Positions 20,514 to 32,284 of a stretch of DNA of 64,000 nt are shown piece by piece (the stretch's first letter is position 1; every line of letters starts with the position of its first letter). Under the pieces are notes generated by a model. It searched no databases and was not told the DNA's origin. It was given only the letters and a program-made list of their open reading frames with translations. This stretch comes from Dastarcus helophoroides (lineage: Eukaryota > Arthropoda > Insecta > Coleoptera > Bothrideridae): positions 9,494,587-9,558,586 of the forward strand of contig CM053326.1 of assembly GCA_028583605.1 (NCBI GenBank), read 5' to 3'. Position numbers and translations under genes: made by a program.

Positions 20514-22578
20514 CAGTGCTAACAGTGCAGCACTATGTGCACAAACCCTCAGCCCGAATTTGTCGTTGGTACGATGAAGTACCATATACTCTCATCTATT
20601 TTACCACATCACCGTGTAATGCATTTGCACGCTGGCTTCACTAGTCTTCCTTTATCTTCGTTTACGTTTTCAATGTATTGTTGTGAAAGTTATACGTAGT
20701 TAGTTCAGACTACAGATACACAGTCCACCTTATAGATCCTGTCATAATTTTTTAGTAGCATACCACATCAAACTTTTTGGACTTTACCATGTGTAATAAA
20801 GACATGCTACATCCCCCTTTTAATTATAAAATTCGCAGCACTCAATGTACTTATGAAAGATTAATTTTTGACATGAAAATCATAATCCGACCATCCCCAA
20901 TTTCGTCAAAGGTAGTACCAAATTTTAATTTGAGATGAGTATGCTACTATAATATATTTTCTGATTTTTCAATATCATTCAGTGTTAATTTACAAAATTC
21001 TTCAGGGCGACACTCCAAATAATTCAAAAATTTTTACTACATATTTGGTGCCTGGAGCTTCATTCAAAAAAATCTTGTACGCTTGTTTTAATACTTGCTT
21101 ATATCCTAGTTGTTATTGATTTGAAAACTAGCTTTTATCATAGAGAGATTCCATAAGTTAGAATTTCCTTCGACGTAAACCAAAAATATATTTTTAGTGA
21201 AATTATCCGCTAGATTCTTTATTTCATATCATTACATTTTTGTCCCGATTTCCGAAGCAATAAATTTCGGTTGATGTATTTGCTGTTTCTTCAACATCTG
21301 GTGGAATAATAAAATTGCTTTAATTTCCAATCTTTTCTTCAAAATTCATGTTTATTAGCCATAAAATTTTACAATATTTTAGGACAGGTTTAATTGCGGT
21401 TACTAATAAACATTAAACAACTTACAATTGTTTTACTTGTTACACTCTATCCAGTACCTGACAGATGTAATTGTCAAATATGTAATTCAACACGCAAACA
21501 ATAAATCGAAAATTCAAGCCCTAGAGACAGTATTTTCTTTTCTAATTTAACAGTTTTACAAAAAATATTGTATGATACACTTGTTAAAAGTGATTTTATG
21601 TTGTTCGTGGGGTTGCTCCACTCGCTACGCTCATTTCCGCAATACTCCCCATTCACAAAATAAAATGTCACTTTTAACACTTGTATACATAAATAACTAT
21701 TTGATATATGTTCAATTTTTCTGAATATGACATGATAAAATAATTGACTTCATGCAAGTGATTATTCCTATAAACACCTTATTCTTCATTCTCTAAGCGA
21801 TTGTTTCCAAAATTCTTAACGTAAGTTTCCACCTCTCCTCATGAATGCCCTCTTGAAATTCTTTAAGTTGCACCTTCGAATTCATCAATTTACCTCAATG
21901 GAAAATTATGTTATTCCAGAATACTGCAAATTACTGAACCTGGTGATTACCAATTTATTTGTTTAGAGTAAGCTTCAATCTTACACCTAACTCATGATAT
22001 AAACGAGTTTAAATTGTGTAAGTACTTTTCACTAATAGGCTCTGCAATTGTGGTCTTCTTAAACGATAGTTTTAGTTCACGAAAATACCTTTTTTTCATC
22101 TTCTTCAAAGGTGTAACAACTTTAATTGTCTAGAGTCTGGTTGATATACTTAGCTACAGTGTTCTTTTGTTCTGAATATTGGATTTTTCATTCCACAGCA
22201 TCTGCAGACGAATTTCACCTCAAGTATTGTTGAGAACTGACAGATTTATCATGCTTTCTGTATTTACCATATTCCCCCCTTTTTTATGACACTTTTACTT
22301 CGGAAGACTTTTTGCCTATGTTTCATCGATATACTGAGTACTGTGCTCTTCTTTAATATTTAACTATTTTCAAAAAGGATGCATCATTGCATTTGCAATG
22401 GGAAGGGCTTTGAAATGATGTTTTAATGTAGGGTTGTTCCATTCTATATTTTAAAATGTAGGGTTGATAGGGGTTAGGGGATGAACATATCAAATACACT
22501 TATTAATGATGAAAATGCATAAAAAAATTTTTATTTTAGGTATTGTAAAAACTTATGTAAAGTTAATCTCGTAATGAT
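20514..22578. other. AT-rich intergenic DNA, no gene recognised
   Basis: About 2 kb with no convincing frame. The longest, 68 codons at 21,474-21,680 minus, has no recognisable motif. Confidence 0.45.
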
Positions 22579-22757
22579 ATTAGCTCACACTTGATAGACG
22601 GACAGGCATAAACGGCAATGAATATTAGTTTCAATAATTGCGGCTCATAATTTGTCGGGCCACCTTTACACTTAATGACAGTCTGTAAAAATCAAGGCAT
22701 AGAAAAGACCAATGTTTTTACAAGATTCCATGAAATATTATTGCATACACCCTCCAA

Positions 22758-23633
22758 CAGAGGCGGCGTAAGGCGTGGGCGGTGTGGGCCACCGCCCACG
22801 GCCTCGCGGTGCAAAGGGCCTCGCGCCTCACAGCCGAAAATAAATTTAAAAAACTATGGAAAATCCAAAATTACACGCCACAAGGTTTCTTTTTATAATA
22901 ACTACATTACAATTAATTTTCAACTTAAACATAGTTCACTCTTCGGCGCACGAAATGAATGTGAATGAAATAATCGATATTTCTGATAAACTATATTATG
23001 TTATAAAATTAAAAAACACTGAAAAGCTGTCAGGATTTACACACAGTCCTGCAAGTAGGTGAGAGCAATGATTTCCAACCTTATGAGTTGTATGAGGAGT
23101 TACAAAATATGATCCCAAATTTACCCAACTCTATTAAAGACGTAAAACATCTGCTCCAATATATCATAGAGAACGATTTCAAAGAAATTTGCCCAAATGT
23201 TTACATTGTCATCAGAATTTTGTTAACAATACCTGTAAGTACTGCTTCCGCTAAAAGGAGCTTTTCAAAATTAAAACTAATTAAAAATTATTTAAGAAAT
23301 ACTATGGGTCAAGAAGAAAGACTTTCAGCTTTGGCAGTTTTATCTATTGAAGCAGATATAGTATCTAAGATAAATTACGAACCAATCATTAAGGAGTTCA
23401 GTAAGACCAAAAGTAAAAAATTTCTGTTTCTTTAATTTTTTCCTTATTTTTTTTTCATTTGTGTTTAATGTTCCAAAGAGGTATAAGTAAAAATTTAGGT
23501 TGGTTTCTTAGTGAGTAAAAAACTGTTTAATTTCAAGTGATTTTTTATTTTATATTACCTTCTTCTTGCACCATCAGAGGGCCTCGCGAAATATGCCTTG
23601 CCCACATTAAGTTTAGGCCTTGCGCCGCCACTG
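22758..23633 (+). mobile_element. 876-bp hAT element with perfect 8-bp duplication
   Basis: The TIRs are CAGAGGCGGCGTAAGG and, inverted, CAGTGGCGGCGCAAGG, flanked by CCCTCCAA at 22,750-22,757 and 23,634-23,641. CAG termini and 8-bp duplications are hAT hallmarks. Copy 1 of the Tc1-like host shows the empty site near 13,350. Most of the transposase is deleted; only the C-terminal part remains, so the element is non-autonomous. Confidence 0.93.
23088..23435 (+). pseudogene. hAT transposase C-terminal dimerisation domain
   Basis: An open 115-codon frame contains LLTIPVSTASAKRSFSKLKL and LSALAVLSIE, the conserved pattern of the hAT C-terminal dimerisation domain as in ZMYM1-like transposases. 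A full hAT transposase is usually 500-700 residues, so the BED finger and the first catalytic residues are lost. The frame upstream (22,856-23,062) holds another transposase scrap ending in SGFTHSPASR. The domain is unusually intact for a relic, but no start or promoter supports expression. Confidence 0.85.
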
Positions 23634-23736
23634 CCCTCCAATACATCCTTGAGCTGCTGCCGGCTACAATTTGGCACTTCCTCAAGCTCCTATTTAATTA
23701 ATCCCATACATATTGTAACGCAATGTAAATAGATGG

Positions 23737-25222
23737 TTGGAAAGGCTTCAGCAATATCACTTTAAGGTGCATCATCGACCGGGACGACAGCATAACAACG
23801 CTGATGCTTTGTCCAGAAGAACTTGTGGGGATTGCAAATACTGCAGACGAGTTGACGACGATGATGAGGACATGATAGATATAAGGGTCACTTCTGTCCA
23901 GGCAGAAGACGAATGGACTGTTGAAGGTCTGCGGGAGCTACAGAAGAGCGACGCTGATATCGAACCCATATTGGAATGGAAAGAAACTGGAGACAGACCG
24001 GAATGGCAAGAGGTTTCCGACAGAAGTCCAGCCCTTAAGAATTTGTGGGCCCAATGGAAATCCCTCCAGGTAGAGGTCGGGGTGCTGAAGAGAGCATGGG
24101 AAAGCGAGGATGGAAAGCGCGTCAACTTGCAGTTGGTGGTGCCTCAGGAGAAGATTCCACAAGTTTTGTGGGAGGTGCACAATGGGACCTCTGGTGGACA
24201 TCTAGGGATGAACAAGACCCTGGAGAAGGTACGAAAACGGTTCTATTGGGTTAACTGCCGGGAGGACGTCGAGCGTGGTGTCGGAAATGTGGCACCTGCG
24301 CTGCATCCAAGGGTCCTGGTACAAGAATCAAAGGGGCCCTGAAGCAGCATAATGTGGGAGCTCCATTTCAAAGAATTGCAATTGATGTGGCGGGGCCATT
24401 CCCAGCATCAGACGATGGAAACACGTACATCCTGGTGGCCATGGATTATTTCAGTAAATGGCCTGAAGCTTATGCCATCCCGAACCAGGAAGCTACCACA
24501 GTCGCAAGTGTTCTTATAGACAACTTCATCTGTCGATTTGGTGTTCCCTTGGAACTACACTCGGACCAAGGAAGAAACTTCGAATTGGGGGTTTTCCAAG
24601 AGGTGTGTCGCCTTCTTGGAATAAGGAAAATTCGAACAACACCTCTTCATCCACAGTCTGACGGAATGGTAGAGAGATTTAACAGGAACTTAGAGGAACA
24701 TCTTTCGAAGGTCGTTTCCAACCATCGGACAGACTGGGATCGACATCTACCATTGTTTCTGATGGCCTATCGCGCGGCAACTCATGTAACTACAAGTCAG
24801 ACTCCGGCAAAAGTGATCTTCGGGGGAGAACTGCGGCTTCCGTGTGACTTGGTGTTTGGATCACCAAGGGAGATTCCCAGGGAGACGATGGATTTCGTAG
24901 ACGACTTGAGGGAAGCGATATTGGAGCCGCATGCCTTTGTGCGGACGAAGATCAACTTGGCGACAGACCGGATGAAGACAAGGTATGACATAAATGCCAG
25001 CTATGGTGGTTTGAGTGAAGGCTAATTGGTATGGCTATACAACCCTCAGCGAAAGAAAGAAGTTTCACCGAAGTTTATGCATCTTGGGAAGGGCCGTACA
25101 AAGTGCTGAAGAGGATCAACTACTTGGTATACGGAATCCAGCGTAATTCCAGGAGTAAAATGAAAGTGGTACACCTGAACAGACTATGCAAATTTAGTGA
25201 TGAAGTGACTGATTGGAACTGA
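23737..25222 (+). pseudogene. gypsy pol remnant: RNase H tail and integrase
   Basis: Three frames hold consecutive parts. The first (to 24,342) starts with the RNase H end (VHHRPGRQHNNADALSRR) and carries the start of the integrase zinc-binding region (GGHLGMNKTLEKV). A frameshift near 24,280 separates it from the integrase core at 24,354-25,025. All three catalytic acids are visible there: Asp in AIDVAGPFP, Asp in LHSDQGRNF and Glu in GMVERFNRN. The last frame (25,031-25,222) has the C-terminal WEGPYKVL and VVHLNRL motifs of gypsy integrases. Two frameshifts and the missing RT make it inactive. Confidence 0.93.
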
Positions 25223-25238
25223 TCGGGAGGATCATTCC

Positions 25239-25252
25239 TAAGGGGGAGGCAG
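25239..25252 (+). promoter_or_regulatory. Polypurine tract
   Basis: AAGGGGGAGGCAG ends directly against the TGTAACG start of the right LTR. This is where plus-strand DNA synthesis is primed in LTR elements. Confidence 0.85.
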
Positions 25253-25629
25253 TGTAACGCAATGTAAATAGATGGAATAGAATTTAGAATAGAATTGTAT
25301 AATTTAGTAAATAAAAAAAAAGTTTCTAGAAGGATCGGATAAGGGGAAAGCGGCCGCTATAACGAAACAAATGGCAGATAAGCGTTCCAGAAATTTCGGG
25401 GAACGATAAGCCTTATCTGCCGAAAAGTTCTAGAAGCCGGGGGCCAAAACTATAAAAAGGCGGTCAGCTTTCCCTCGACTCAGTCAGTTAGAAGTCAGTG
25501 TAGTTAGTGGGTTAGCAATTAGTATATAAGTAGTGAGTTACTGTTCAGTTGAAGTGTGTCGAGTTAATTTGGTAATAAAGTGGTGTAATTCACACGTGGT
25601 AATCTATTCGAACCGATAAGCCCGTAAAA
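25253..25629 (+). repeat. Right LTR (377 bp) of the gypsy element
   Basis: Starts TGTAACGCAATG and ends CCCGTAAAA; the family ending seen in the solo LTR is CCCGTAACA. It contains TATAAAAAGG at 25,451, a TCAGTCAGTTAG start region about 30 bases downstream, and AATAAAG near 25,574. These are the parts expected for promoter, initiation and polyadenylation. Confidence 0.92.
25451..25488 (+). promoter_or_regulatory. LTR core promoter
   Basis: TATAAAAAGG is followed at about 30 bases by CTCAGTCAGT, an initiator-like TCAGT. The same arrangement is kept in the LTRs at 31,541 (inverted) and 59,963, which supports function in the active parent element. Confidence 0.7.
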
Positions 25630-27539
25630 ATATTCTGTTGGACTAAGATCTGCAGATTTTGAACGTAATTAACTAATTAATGAGAGCAGTTATACAGAAA
25701 CCCCTGATGAACGAGACCTGCGATTTGTTTGGGATTTTTATCCTGATTCAGCAAAAACATGGTTTGCAACCCAAAACTTCCAGTATTGTGAGACAAAAAG
25801 GTTTTGGATATATTAACCTACACATATTGCTTCATAATTCTTTCTATGAAATGCAAACCCCCTAATCTCTGTCATGCTGTCATGCAACCCCAAAACGAAG
25901 ATACCTCCTCGACTATGTTTCCGTGTCTATTAAGGAGTTTTTAATTTTAGCTCTCTCGAGGCCTTCTCCAATCCCTCACCAAACCATCTCATCTATAAAC
26001 ATTAAACTTACTTTTCTCTACAATTATAACTGATTTCCAAAGTTGGACATTGTTATAAACGAGTTTTTGGCAAACTTCAATCTTTGATGTTTACGTTTTG
26101 ATGAAGAAAGTTTATGTTTAGGCAATGCTTTGACATTGTTGGTCATGAAATACTGTACGCATATTTTCTGATTTGGAGTCTTTTCCTAAATAGGTGACTG
26201 CTTTTACGGTTAGTTTAGGTGCTCTCATCTTAAATTCTTCCCAATTTGCCGCGTAATATCCAACGCTCATCGTGTACAATTAATATTTTTCTAGGAGTTG
26301 CCTTAATATACTGTTACTGTTGTTGGATAAACAAATGATCTTCCTTTTCGTATCTATGAATAACATATAATACAGATTCTTATTTGTCCAGTAGTGTTTG
26401 TATTTGTCAGCATTTTCCATCTTCATCGTGTTTAATAACAAATTTTCATATGATGAAGGGATTTTTTTGCTATATTGATTGTTCTGTAGGTTTATTACTT
26501 GTAAACTGCTTCCCAGTAGATTCGCATGCTTCATCAGAAAAGCGCTTTCAGTACCATACACTCCCAGAGCTCGATTCGAACTGTCTGACTTTCTACTGCG
26601 AGCTGTTTAAAGGTAGTTTAGATGGTTAAGGAATATTAGGGACGCTCCAACTGGAAAGTTCCTACGTTCTTGCTGCTTTTCTTTTGGAAAACAACTATTT
26701 TCTCTTGTTGAATTGTTATCTTTTGCATATTGCAACTATTACCAATTTTAGAACGCTTTTATTACGCGTAATTTTCAGTGTCCAACTTTGAGTGTGAGAC
26801 ACTGTATAATTTTAAATGCGGCCCGCGGAATTATGATACATTTCCAAAGTGGCCAGTAAGATCATTTGGGTCGGTGAGCCCTGGGCTTGACGTATTCCAT
26901 TAGCAGAATTTGTCAAGCATGCTGATCTAAGTGGCCATCAAGAGCAGCATCGGAGTCGTTATTAGTGATCGGCAAAACTGCTATTTACAACTAGCAATTA
27001 CGAGTTGCTCCTGTTACAACCGAGTAACAGTTTTAAATAGCTGCTACTTTTGTCACTGTTACTTATGATGAATACCCGTTAGGCGATCACATATCCGCAG
27101 TCGCAGTATACTGAAAGTCGGAACAGAATGGAACGGAGCAAGTAGCAACTTACAAAGAGTACCTGCTATTGCTACTTTAAGCGATTGCAAATCGCAGTCA
27201 AAATGGAATCGAGCAAGGAGCAACCGACAAGAAATAGCTGCTACTCCACTAAACTGCTCCTGCTATTTAGTCGTTCCTGCTACTTTGTCACGGGATGATT
27301 AAGCAATAATAGTACCTTACCATGATATAATATAAGACTGGTAATGTAACCCACTATATCTCACTCTTGCGATAAGTGGCACTAAAACCGGAGACGATTG
27401 ATAAGAGAACACCATATGAAGGATAGACAGTAAAAGGGCTGCCTTGAGTAGATTAAGCAATGCTTTCTTATGCAAATATTGTTACTTTATGCAATTGATT
27501 CGCAATTTTTCGGTTTTATATTTATATTTTAATTACAAA

Positions 27540-27767
27540 ATGGTCAAGATTTGTTTTGTATTTATGTGCAACAGCGGTTATAAAAGCTGTCATGAAAAAG
27601 TGTCGTTGTTTCGAGTGCCCAAGGACAAAGTTTATGTATGGAGGCGAAAAATCCCGCGAAATAACCGACTGTTGTCAACTCGAGATTTTGTATGCGAAAA
27701 ACATTTTAGTGCACATTTTGTTTTAAGAGAAATGAACAATGAACTTTGGAGAATACGTATTTCCTAA
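27540..27767 (+). CDS. THAP zinc-finger protein fragment
   Basis: A 75-codon frame carries a complete-looking THAP domain: CFVFMCNSGYKS, SLFRVPKDK, W-RRKIPRN, then FVCEKHF, giving the C2CH zinc ligands (two Cys, Cys, His) and the conserved Trp. In P transposases this domain binds the element ends. The frame stops after the domain (ELWRIRIS), so it could encode only a DNA-binding fragment, formally like the truncated P products that repress transposition. Expression is not shown and the frame may be just a relic. I chose the ATG at 27,540 because MVKIC aligns with the start of THAP domains. Confidence 0.6.
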   Translation: MVKICFVFMCNSGYKSCHEKVSLFRVPKDKVYVWRRKIPRNNRLLSTRDFVCEKHFSAHFVLREMNNELWRIRIS

Positions 27768-27869
27768 TAAACTTAATCAGTTTCCATTAAATGAATATCT
27801 TATGCCCAAAGTAATTTAAACATAAAATTTTTCTTGTATATTTAAGAAAGAAAAATGATATTTATAGAC

Positions 27870-28590
27870 AGACGAGTGGTTTGGTTTATCAGAGTGCCGG
27901 CGTATGTATAGAACATTAGCTATAACTTTTTTAATAAAATTTATAGAAAAAATGTGTCAGATAAACTTTTTTGGTTAATTATTTGTCACTTTCCAGTGAC
28001 TTTGATTTTGTTTTCTTAGCTCTTATTTCGTTGCTTTGGTAACTAATTTTTGAGTTTTGAAATGACACCTGCATTTTGTATTTGCTCTTTTGAAAAAAAT
28101 CTTAAATTCCTGCATTCGGTAACATCAAATATATAGGGGTTAGATTCGGAAAATTTCGAGGAACCATAATTTTACTGATTTTTATAATTCATTTTTTAAT
28201 GTTATTTTTAAAGAAATATAAGTATTAAAATGAAATCGTTACCAAAAACGAACATAGATATACTGGCAAAAATTTCATTTTAATTACTAACACATGTTTA
28301 AAAATAGTATTAAATTATTTAATATGAAAATCGGTAAAATTAGAAAAATATTATATTTTCTCGAGCTTTTTCATTTCTAAACCCTGTAAGATTTGCGGCT
28401 ACCAAATGCAGAAAGAAGATGCAAATTCTAAAAAAAAACAAACATTTGAAATTTCGTTACCGTAGCAATGACACAAAAGCAGGGAAAAAGAAATTAAAAA
28501 AGTTTATTTAAAATATTTTGTTCTAATTTTTTTTTAAGTTACAGCCAATATTCCAGACATACGTCGGACGGTACCGTATACTTTGCATAG
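27870..28590. repeat. Long imperfect palindrome inside P-like copy 2
   Basis: Outer ends CGTATGTATAGAACATT and, inverted, CGTATGTCTGGAATATT are followed by arms of over 200 bp. It matches the palindrome at 235-955 in the other copy. Confidence 0.75.
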
Positions 28591-29350
28591 AGTTACGCCA
28601 GTTCTTAAACATCTTACTGTTTATCTCTCTCTAAGACGCCAGTCTCCCGATTACGTGCCACATTTCGCCTCGCGTCGGATTACCTTTCCTATACATTATC
28701 ATGGTACCTACGCTAAGTCATTGAAAGTCATAGTTACGTTTGAACGATAGGAGAATTGGTACATGGATATGTTTTAAATTCATTTGGCAGACAATCTTTT
28801 ATAAAGAGAAACTCGAATGTAGGATATAACACTGATCATTTTTGCTATTATGAGAATTTTAAGAGACTTCTGATAAGAGGTCACATGTGATTTAAATCGT
28901 AAAATTTCCCAGTCAATAACAAGTAAAGGTATCAGTACAATTTGGCTGTTTTATTTGACATAATCTTCTAATAGTAACTAATTAAAGAAAAAGAAGGGTA
29001 AAAATAAAAAAATAAGCTTCATGATTATCAACATCACTTATTATTCATTACAAACACTAAAAGATATATATTCAAACATAACATTAGAATTCCAAGATGC
29101 TGCTGACTATAGAAGAAAAACACTACAATGCCCCAAGGAAACGGATCGAAAGTACACGGAGTTAACAGAGTCAAGTAAGTAAAGTAGCAGGTAGCGGTAA
29201 CGTTATGTGTAACAACTGCGACTGAAAGATGTTATATGTTCCAAAAATAGTAGTTACTTTTAGGAGCTGATAACCGTTTCAATTGCTACTCAATAAGTAG
29301 CAGAGACAAAGTAGCAGATTGGTATGGAGCAACCCAACACTAGTCGTAAT

Positions 29351-31536
29351 ACCTGCTAATTAATTCCGATAAGGCAAGTGACAACTTGTTACCTGAAACC
29401 TCAAGAAAATAAGAATTGTTCATTCAGTGAGACAACTTACCTTGTGTTAACTACCATAATTTCGTCAATATGAAAGTAGTAGTAACATTTTCTTTAAATG
29501 TTACTTTTGGTTTTAATAAATGGCTGTCAGTTAATTTTATGCTCAGAAAATGCGATATGGCTGGCTGCAGGAGTGACGACGTAAAAAGGATAGTGCAAGA
29601 TTAATCAGATAGCATAAATACTTTACGTTTGCACTTTGCATAAAACATATTTTGTGTTTGAATAAATATTTTCTCAGATTCAGATGGAAACCTAGATTTT
29701 ACCATCAAAATATTTCATCAAAAGACATCTAAGATTAGCTTTGCTTCTGTTTGAAACGAAACGTAGAATTCATATTCCTATGCAAATATAAGCCGTAACT
29801 GAAAAGACATTTATTTACTGACTCTATTAAGAAATATGTATTCGATAAGTTATAAAATTAGTTATTTAAACAAATCGGTTATATTAACTGGATTATTTGA
29901 AAAGCTTGTGTGGATATTCACACGGTCGCTGATACTGGATCATGTATGAATTTATTAGAACTAATAAAATCAAATGACTATATACTAGCTAACAAATATA
30001 GAATATTACGTTAATTCAGTAACAGGTTAATAAAATATTGATCTGTTTATGCGATGGCAATTTTAGTCTATACAGCACGTCTTAAAAATCATGCGCACTT
30101 CAGAAATTCGCAATTTTTGGAAAAACTGCTCAAAGTTATTAAAGTGTCAACACACATAGGTTGGAACTTGCCTATGAATAAAAATTGAATATTACTAAAC
30201 GACTTATAGAGAAAACGATAAGTGAAAAAAAATAATAGAAAGACTGCGAAAATGCGAAACAAACTACTCAAAATAATCTGAAAAATTGTTAAATGGAAAA
30301 GCCAGAATCAGAAATATTAGGCATTTAATGTCTCTGCAAGTAATTTTCTTATAGTAATGATACTTCTTTTTATTTCGTTTAAGCGTAAGTATGCAAGATA
30401 TTTTGACACCAGGGCTTAATGTTTAAGATGCACTTATCTGGTATTCCTCTGTCAATGCTACTGCTCATTCTTGCGCAAATTGTTATTCCGAGAAAAGTTT
30501 GGACAAGAATTTTAAAATTAATATTGATCAGGTAAAACAAGACTCAATCTTGTCACATCTGTACTCTCTGTGCACAGCAGATATTTTTAAAAAACGACCA
30601 GACTGTGATATAAAATGTAATCTTTTTAAAGAAAACATATTTTCTTTTTTAATTTTTTTTGCTTTGTTTTATGCAATTTCAATGCCTGGAACTATAAAAT
30701 GTTACTCCTATTGCAAAAAAAAGAAACAACAGGATAAAGCCGATGTCAAAACTTTACAACACATTTAAGGATTTGTAATTTAATAATTTCAAACAAAACC
30801 ACTTCCTCTTAGCAGCTCAAATTAAAGAACACATGAAATAAAGTTTTTTATCATATTATAGGATTTCATTCTAGTGTTGAAAGCACTTGTAAATAAAACC
30901 TTCATAATCGAAAATGGGACTTTTTCTACTACGCTATTTGCAGGTTTAATCTCCTTGCGACGAAGTAGGGGAAGGAATTGATGGCGACTGAAATTACTTT
31001 TCGGATATCCTTGTCCAATCTAATATAAAAAATGAGTGTTTTGCGGAAGAGTGGAACGCCTGTAGAACTCTTAAATCCTTTGCACAAAGATATAAAAGCA
31101 TCATATTAAAAATATTATGCTGTAGAGCTGTAGAAAGAATAAAGAAGCCACTCGAGTTCTGAGAGCCTCGCCATTAATGGCATAGACATTTTAATAGTTA
31201 GCTAGGTTTTCTTGTGAGCAATCCTTACAGAAAAATGCAACATTTTCAAAGCGATATTTCAAGGCAGGGAAGCTTGGAAATAATTAGATAAATTCCTTAG
31301 AGATGCCAATAAGAGGCTTATACGAAATGTAAGATAAGCCTCTTAACTTGATTGAAGAGCTTTCTTTTGATTTAGATGTATACCTACTATCACCACATAA
31401 AATAATTTTGAGAAGCTTGGAGGTACTTTCTTCAGCTTACCAATTTTAACTTAAAAGTGTTTCACGTGCAAAGTTATTAGTAAGTTACATATTTCTTTGA
31501 CGATTGGTTACTTAGTTTACATAAGATTGCACCATA
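29351..31536. other. AT-rich intergenic DNA with a possible RT scrap
   Basis: No firm gene. An 89-codon frame at 30,499-30,768 contains VKQDSILSHLYSLCTADI, which looks like a mutated V-x-QGSxLSPLLYxLYTADI block of LINE reverse transcriptase, followed by a hydrophobic stretch with no match. I would not call it a gene. A small hairpin (AAGAGGCTTAT and its inverse) is at about 31,310-31,345. Confidence 0.35.
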
Positions 31537-31540
31537 ATAT

Positions 31541-31914
31541 TGTTACGGGCTTATCGGTTCGACTGATTACACGTGATGGATTATACCCACTTTATTACTG
31601 AACTCAACTTGAATCACCACAATTGAACAATTAACTCACTTATTATTGACTTCTACTAACTCACTTATTCCACTGACTCTAACTGACTGACGTGAGGGAA
31701 AGCTGACCGCCTTATATAGTTTTGGCATCCAAGTTCTAGAATTTTTCGGCAGATAGGGCTTATCGTTTGCCGAAATTTCGGGAACGCTTATCTGCCGTTT
31801 GCTTCGTTATCGCGGTCGCTTTCCTCTTATCAGATCATTCTAGAAACTTTTCTCATGTACTAAATTCTACAATTCGATTCTAAATTCTATTCCATCTATT
31901 TACATTGCGTTACA
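31541..31914 (-). repeat. Solo LTR of the gypsy family
   Basis: A full inverted copy of the 25,253 LTR (374 bp) with ends TGTTACGGGC and CATTGCGTTACA and duplication ATAT at 31,537-31,540 and 31,915-31,918. No internal sequence, so it is the product of LTR-LTR recombination. TATA region and GCGGCCGC-like block are recognisable. Confidence 0.93.
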
Positions 31915-32284
31915 ATATGAATTATCCATACCAAAGTTGACAAGTTTTGCGATAATCCTATAATCCTAATCCTATTTATATTGGCTGTGGTTTTTTTATT
32001 TTTGTCTTCTCTTTAGTTTACAGAAACTCTGACCGGAAAAAATTCAGTAAACTGAACTAAAAAAAAATTAATAAAACTATAACGCAAATCCTGAAACAGG
32101 TCATTTTTTCTTTACGGCTTGTCACATTTTAGGTTGGATTTTATATTTTTCCACTTGTAAAGGGTAATTCTATGGAAACATTTTTTTAATAAGGGCTAGC
32201 TAAAAACACCATTTCATTTGAAAAAAATAAGGGTTAGTTCTCACTCGCTTGCAAGGAGAAAAATACAAGAACCACCCTAAAATG

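Larger units (their letters stand above)
23714..25629 (+). mobile_element. Ty3/gypsy LTR retrotransposon, heavily deleted
   Basis: Inserted in the Tc1-like copy with duplication ATAT (23,710-23,713 and 25,630-25,633). The right LTR is complete, but of the left LTR only the first ~23 bases (TGTAACGCAATGTAAATAG) remain, joined directly to the end of the RNase H region of pol. Gag, protease, RT and most of RNase H are gone. Integrase and its C-terminal region follow, then a polypurine tract. Solo LTRs of the same family are at 31,541 and 59,963. Confidence 0.93.
22579..26804 (-). mobile_element. Tc1-like element copy 2, split by a hAT and a gypsy element
   Basis: This is the inverted counterpart of 8,378-13,516. 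Its outer terminus reads CAGTGTCTCACACTCAAAG on the minus strand and is followed by TA at 26,805. Collinearity with copy 1 breaks exactly at 22,758-23,633 and 23,714-25,629, both separately defined by their own termini and duplications. The fragments at 25,630-26,280 hold the decayed transposase, including HQRLKFAKN. The 93-codon frame at 26,280-26,561 matches copy 1 near 12,470-12,700 and is probably not coding. Confidence 0.82.
27321..28703 (+). mobile_element. P-like (THAP) element, copy 2, non-autonomous
   Basis: The termini are CATGATATAATATAAG and, inverted, CATGATAATGTATAGG, with further TIR similarity to about 30 bp. Flanks GTACCTTAC and GTACCTAC are an 8-bp duplication with one inserted base. 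The CATGAT start and 8-bp duplication match the P superfamily. It is 1,383 bp long, with a THAP-encoding start of transposase and a large internal palindrome in place of the catalytic part. It lies wholly inside the hAT at 26,963-29,342. Confidence 0.85.
26963..29342. mobile_element. 2.4-kb hAT element containing a P-like element
   Basis: The termini are TAGTGATCGGCAAAACTGC and, inverted, TAGTGTTGGGTTGCTCC. The 8-bp flanks GTCGTTAT and GTCGTAAT differ at one base. Subterminal DNA on both sides is rich in scattered GCTACT/AGTAGC and GAGCAA motifs, such as hAT transposases often bind. Removing the P-like insertion leaves about 1 kb with no coding sequence. Confidence 0.8.

Noticed and set aside
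30499..30768. 89-codon frame as a gene
   Set aside because: Only a short block resembles mutated LINE reverse transcriptase; the rest is hydrophobic and unsupported.
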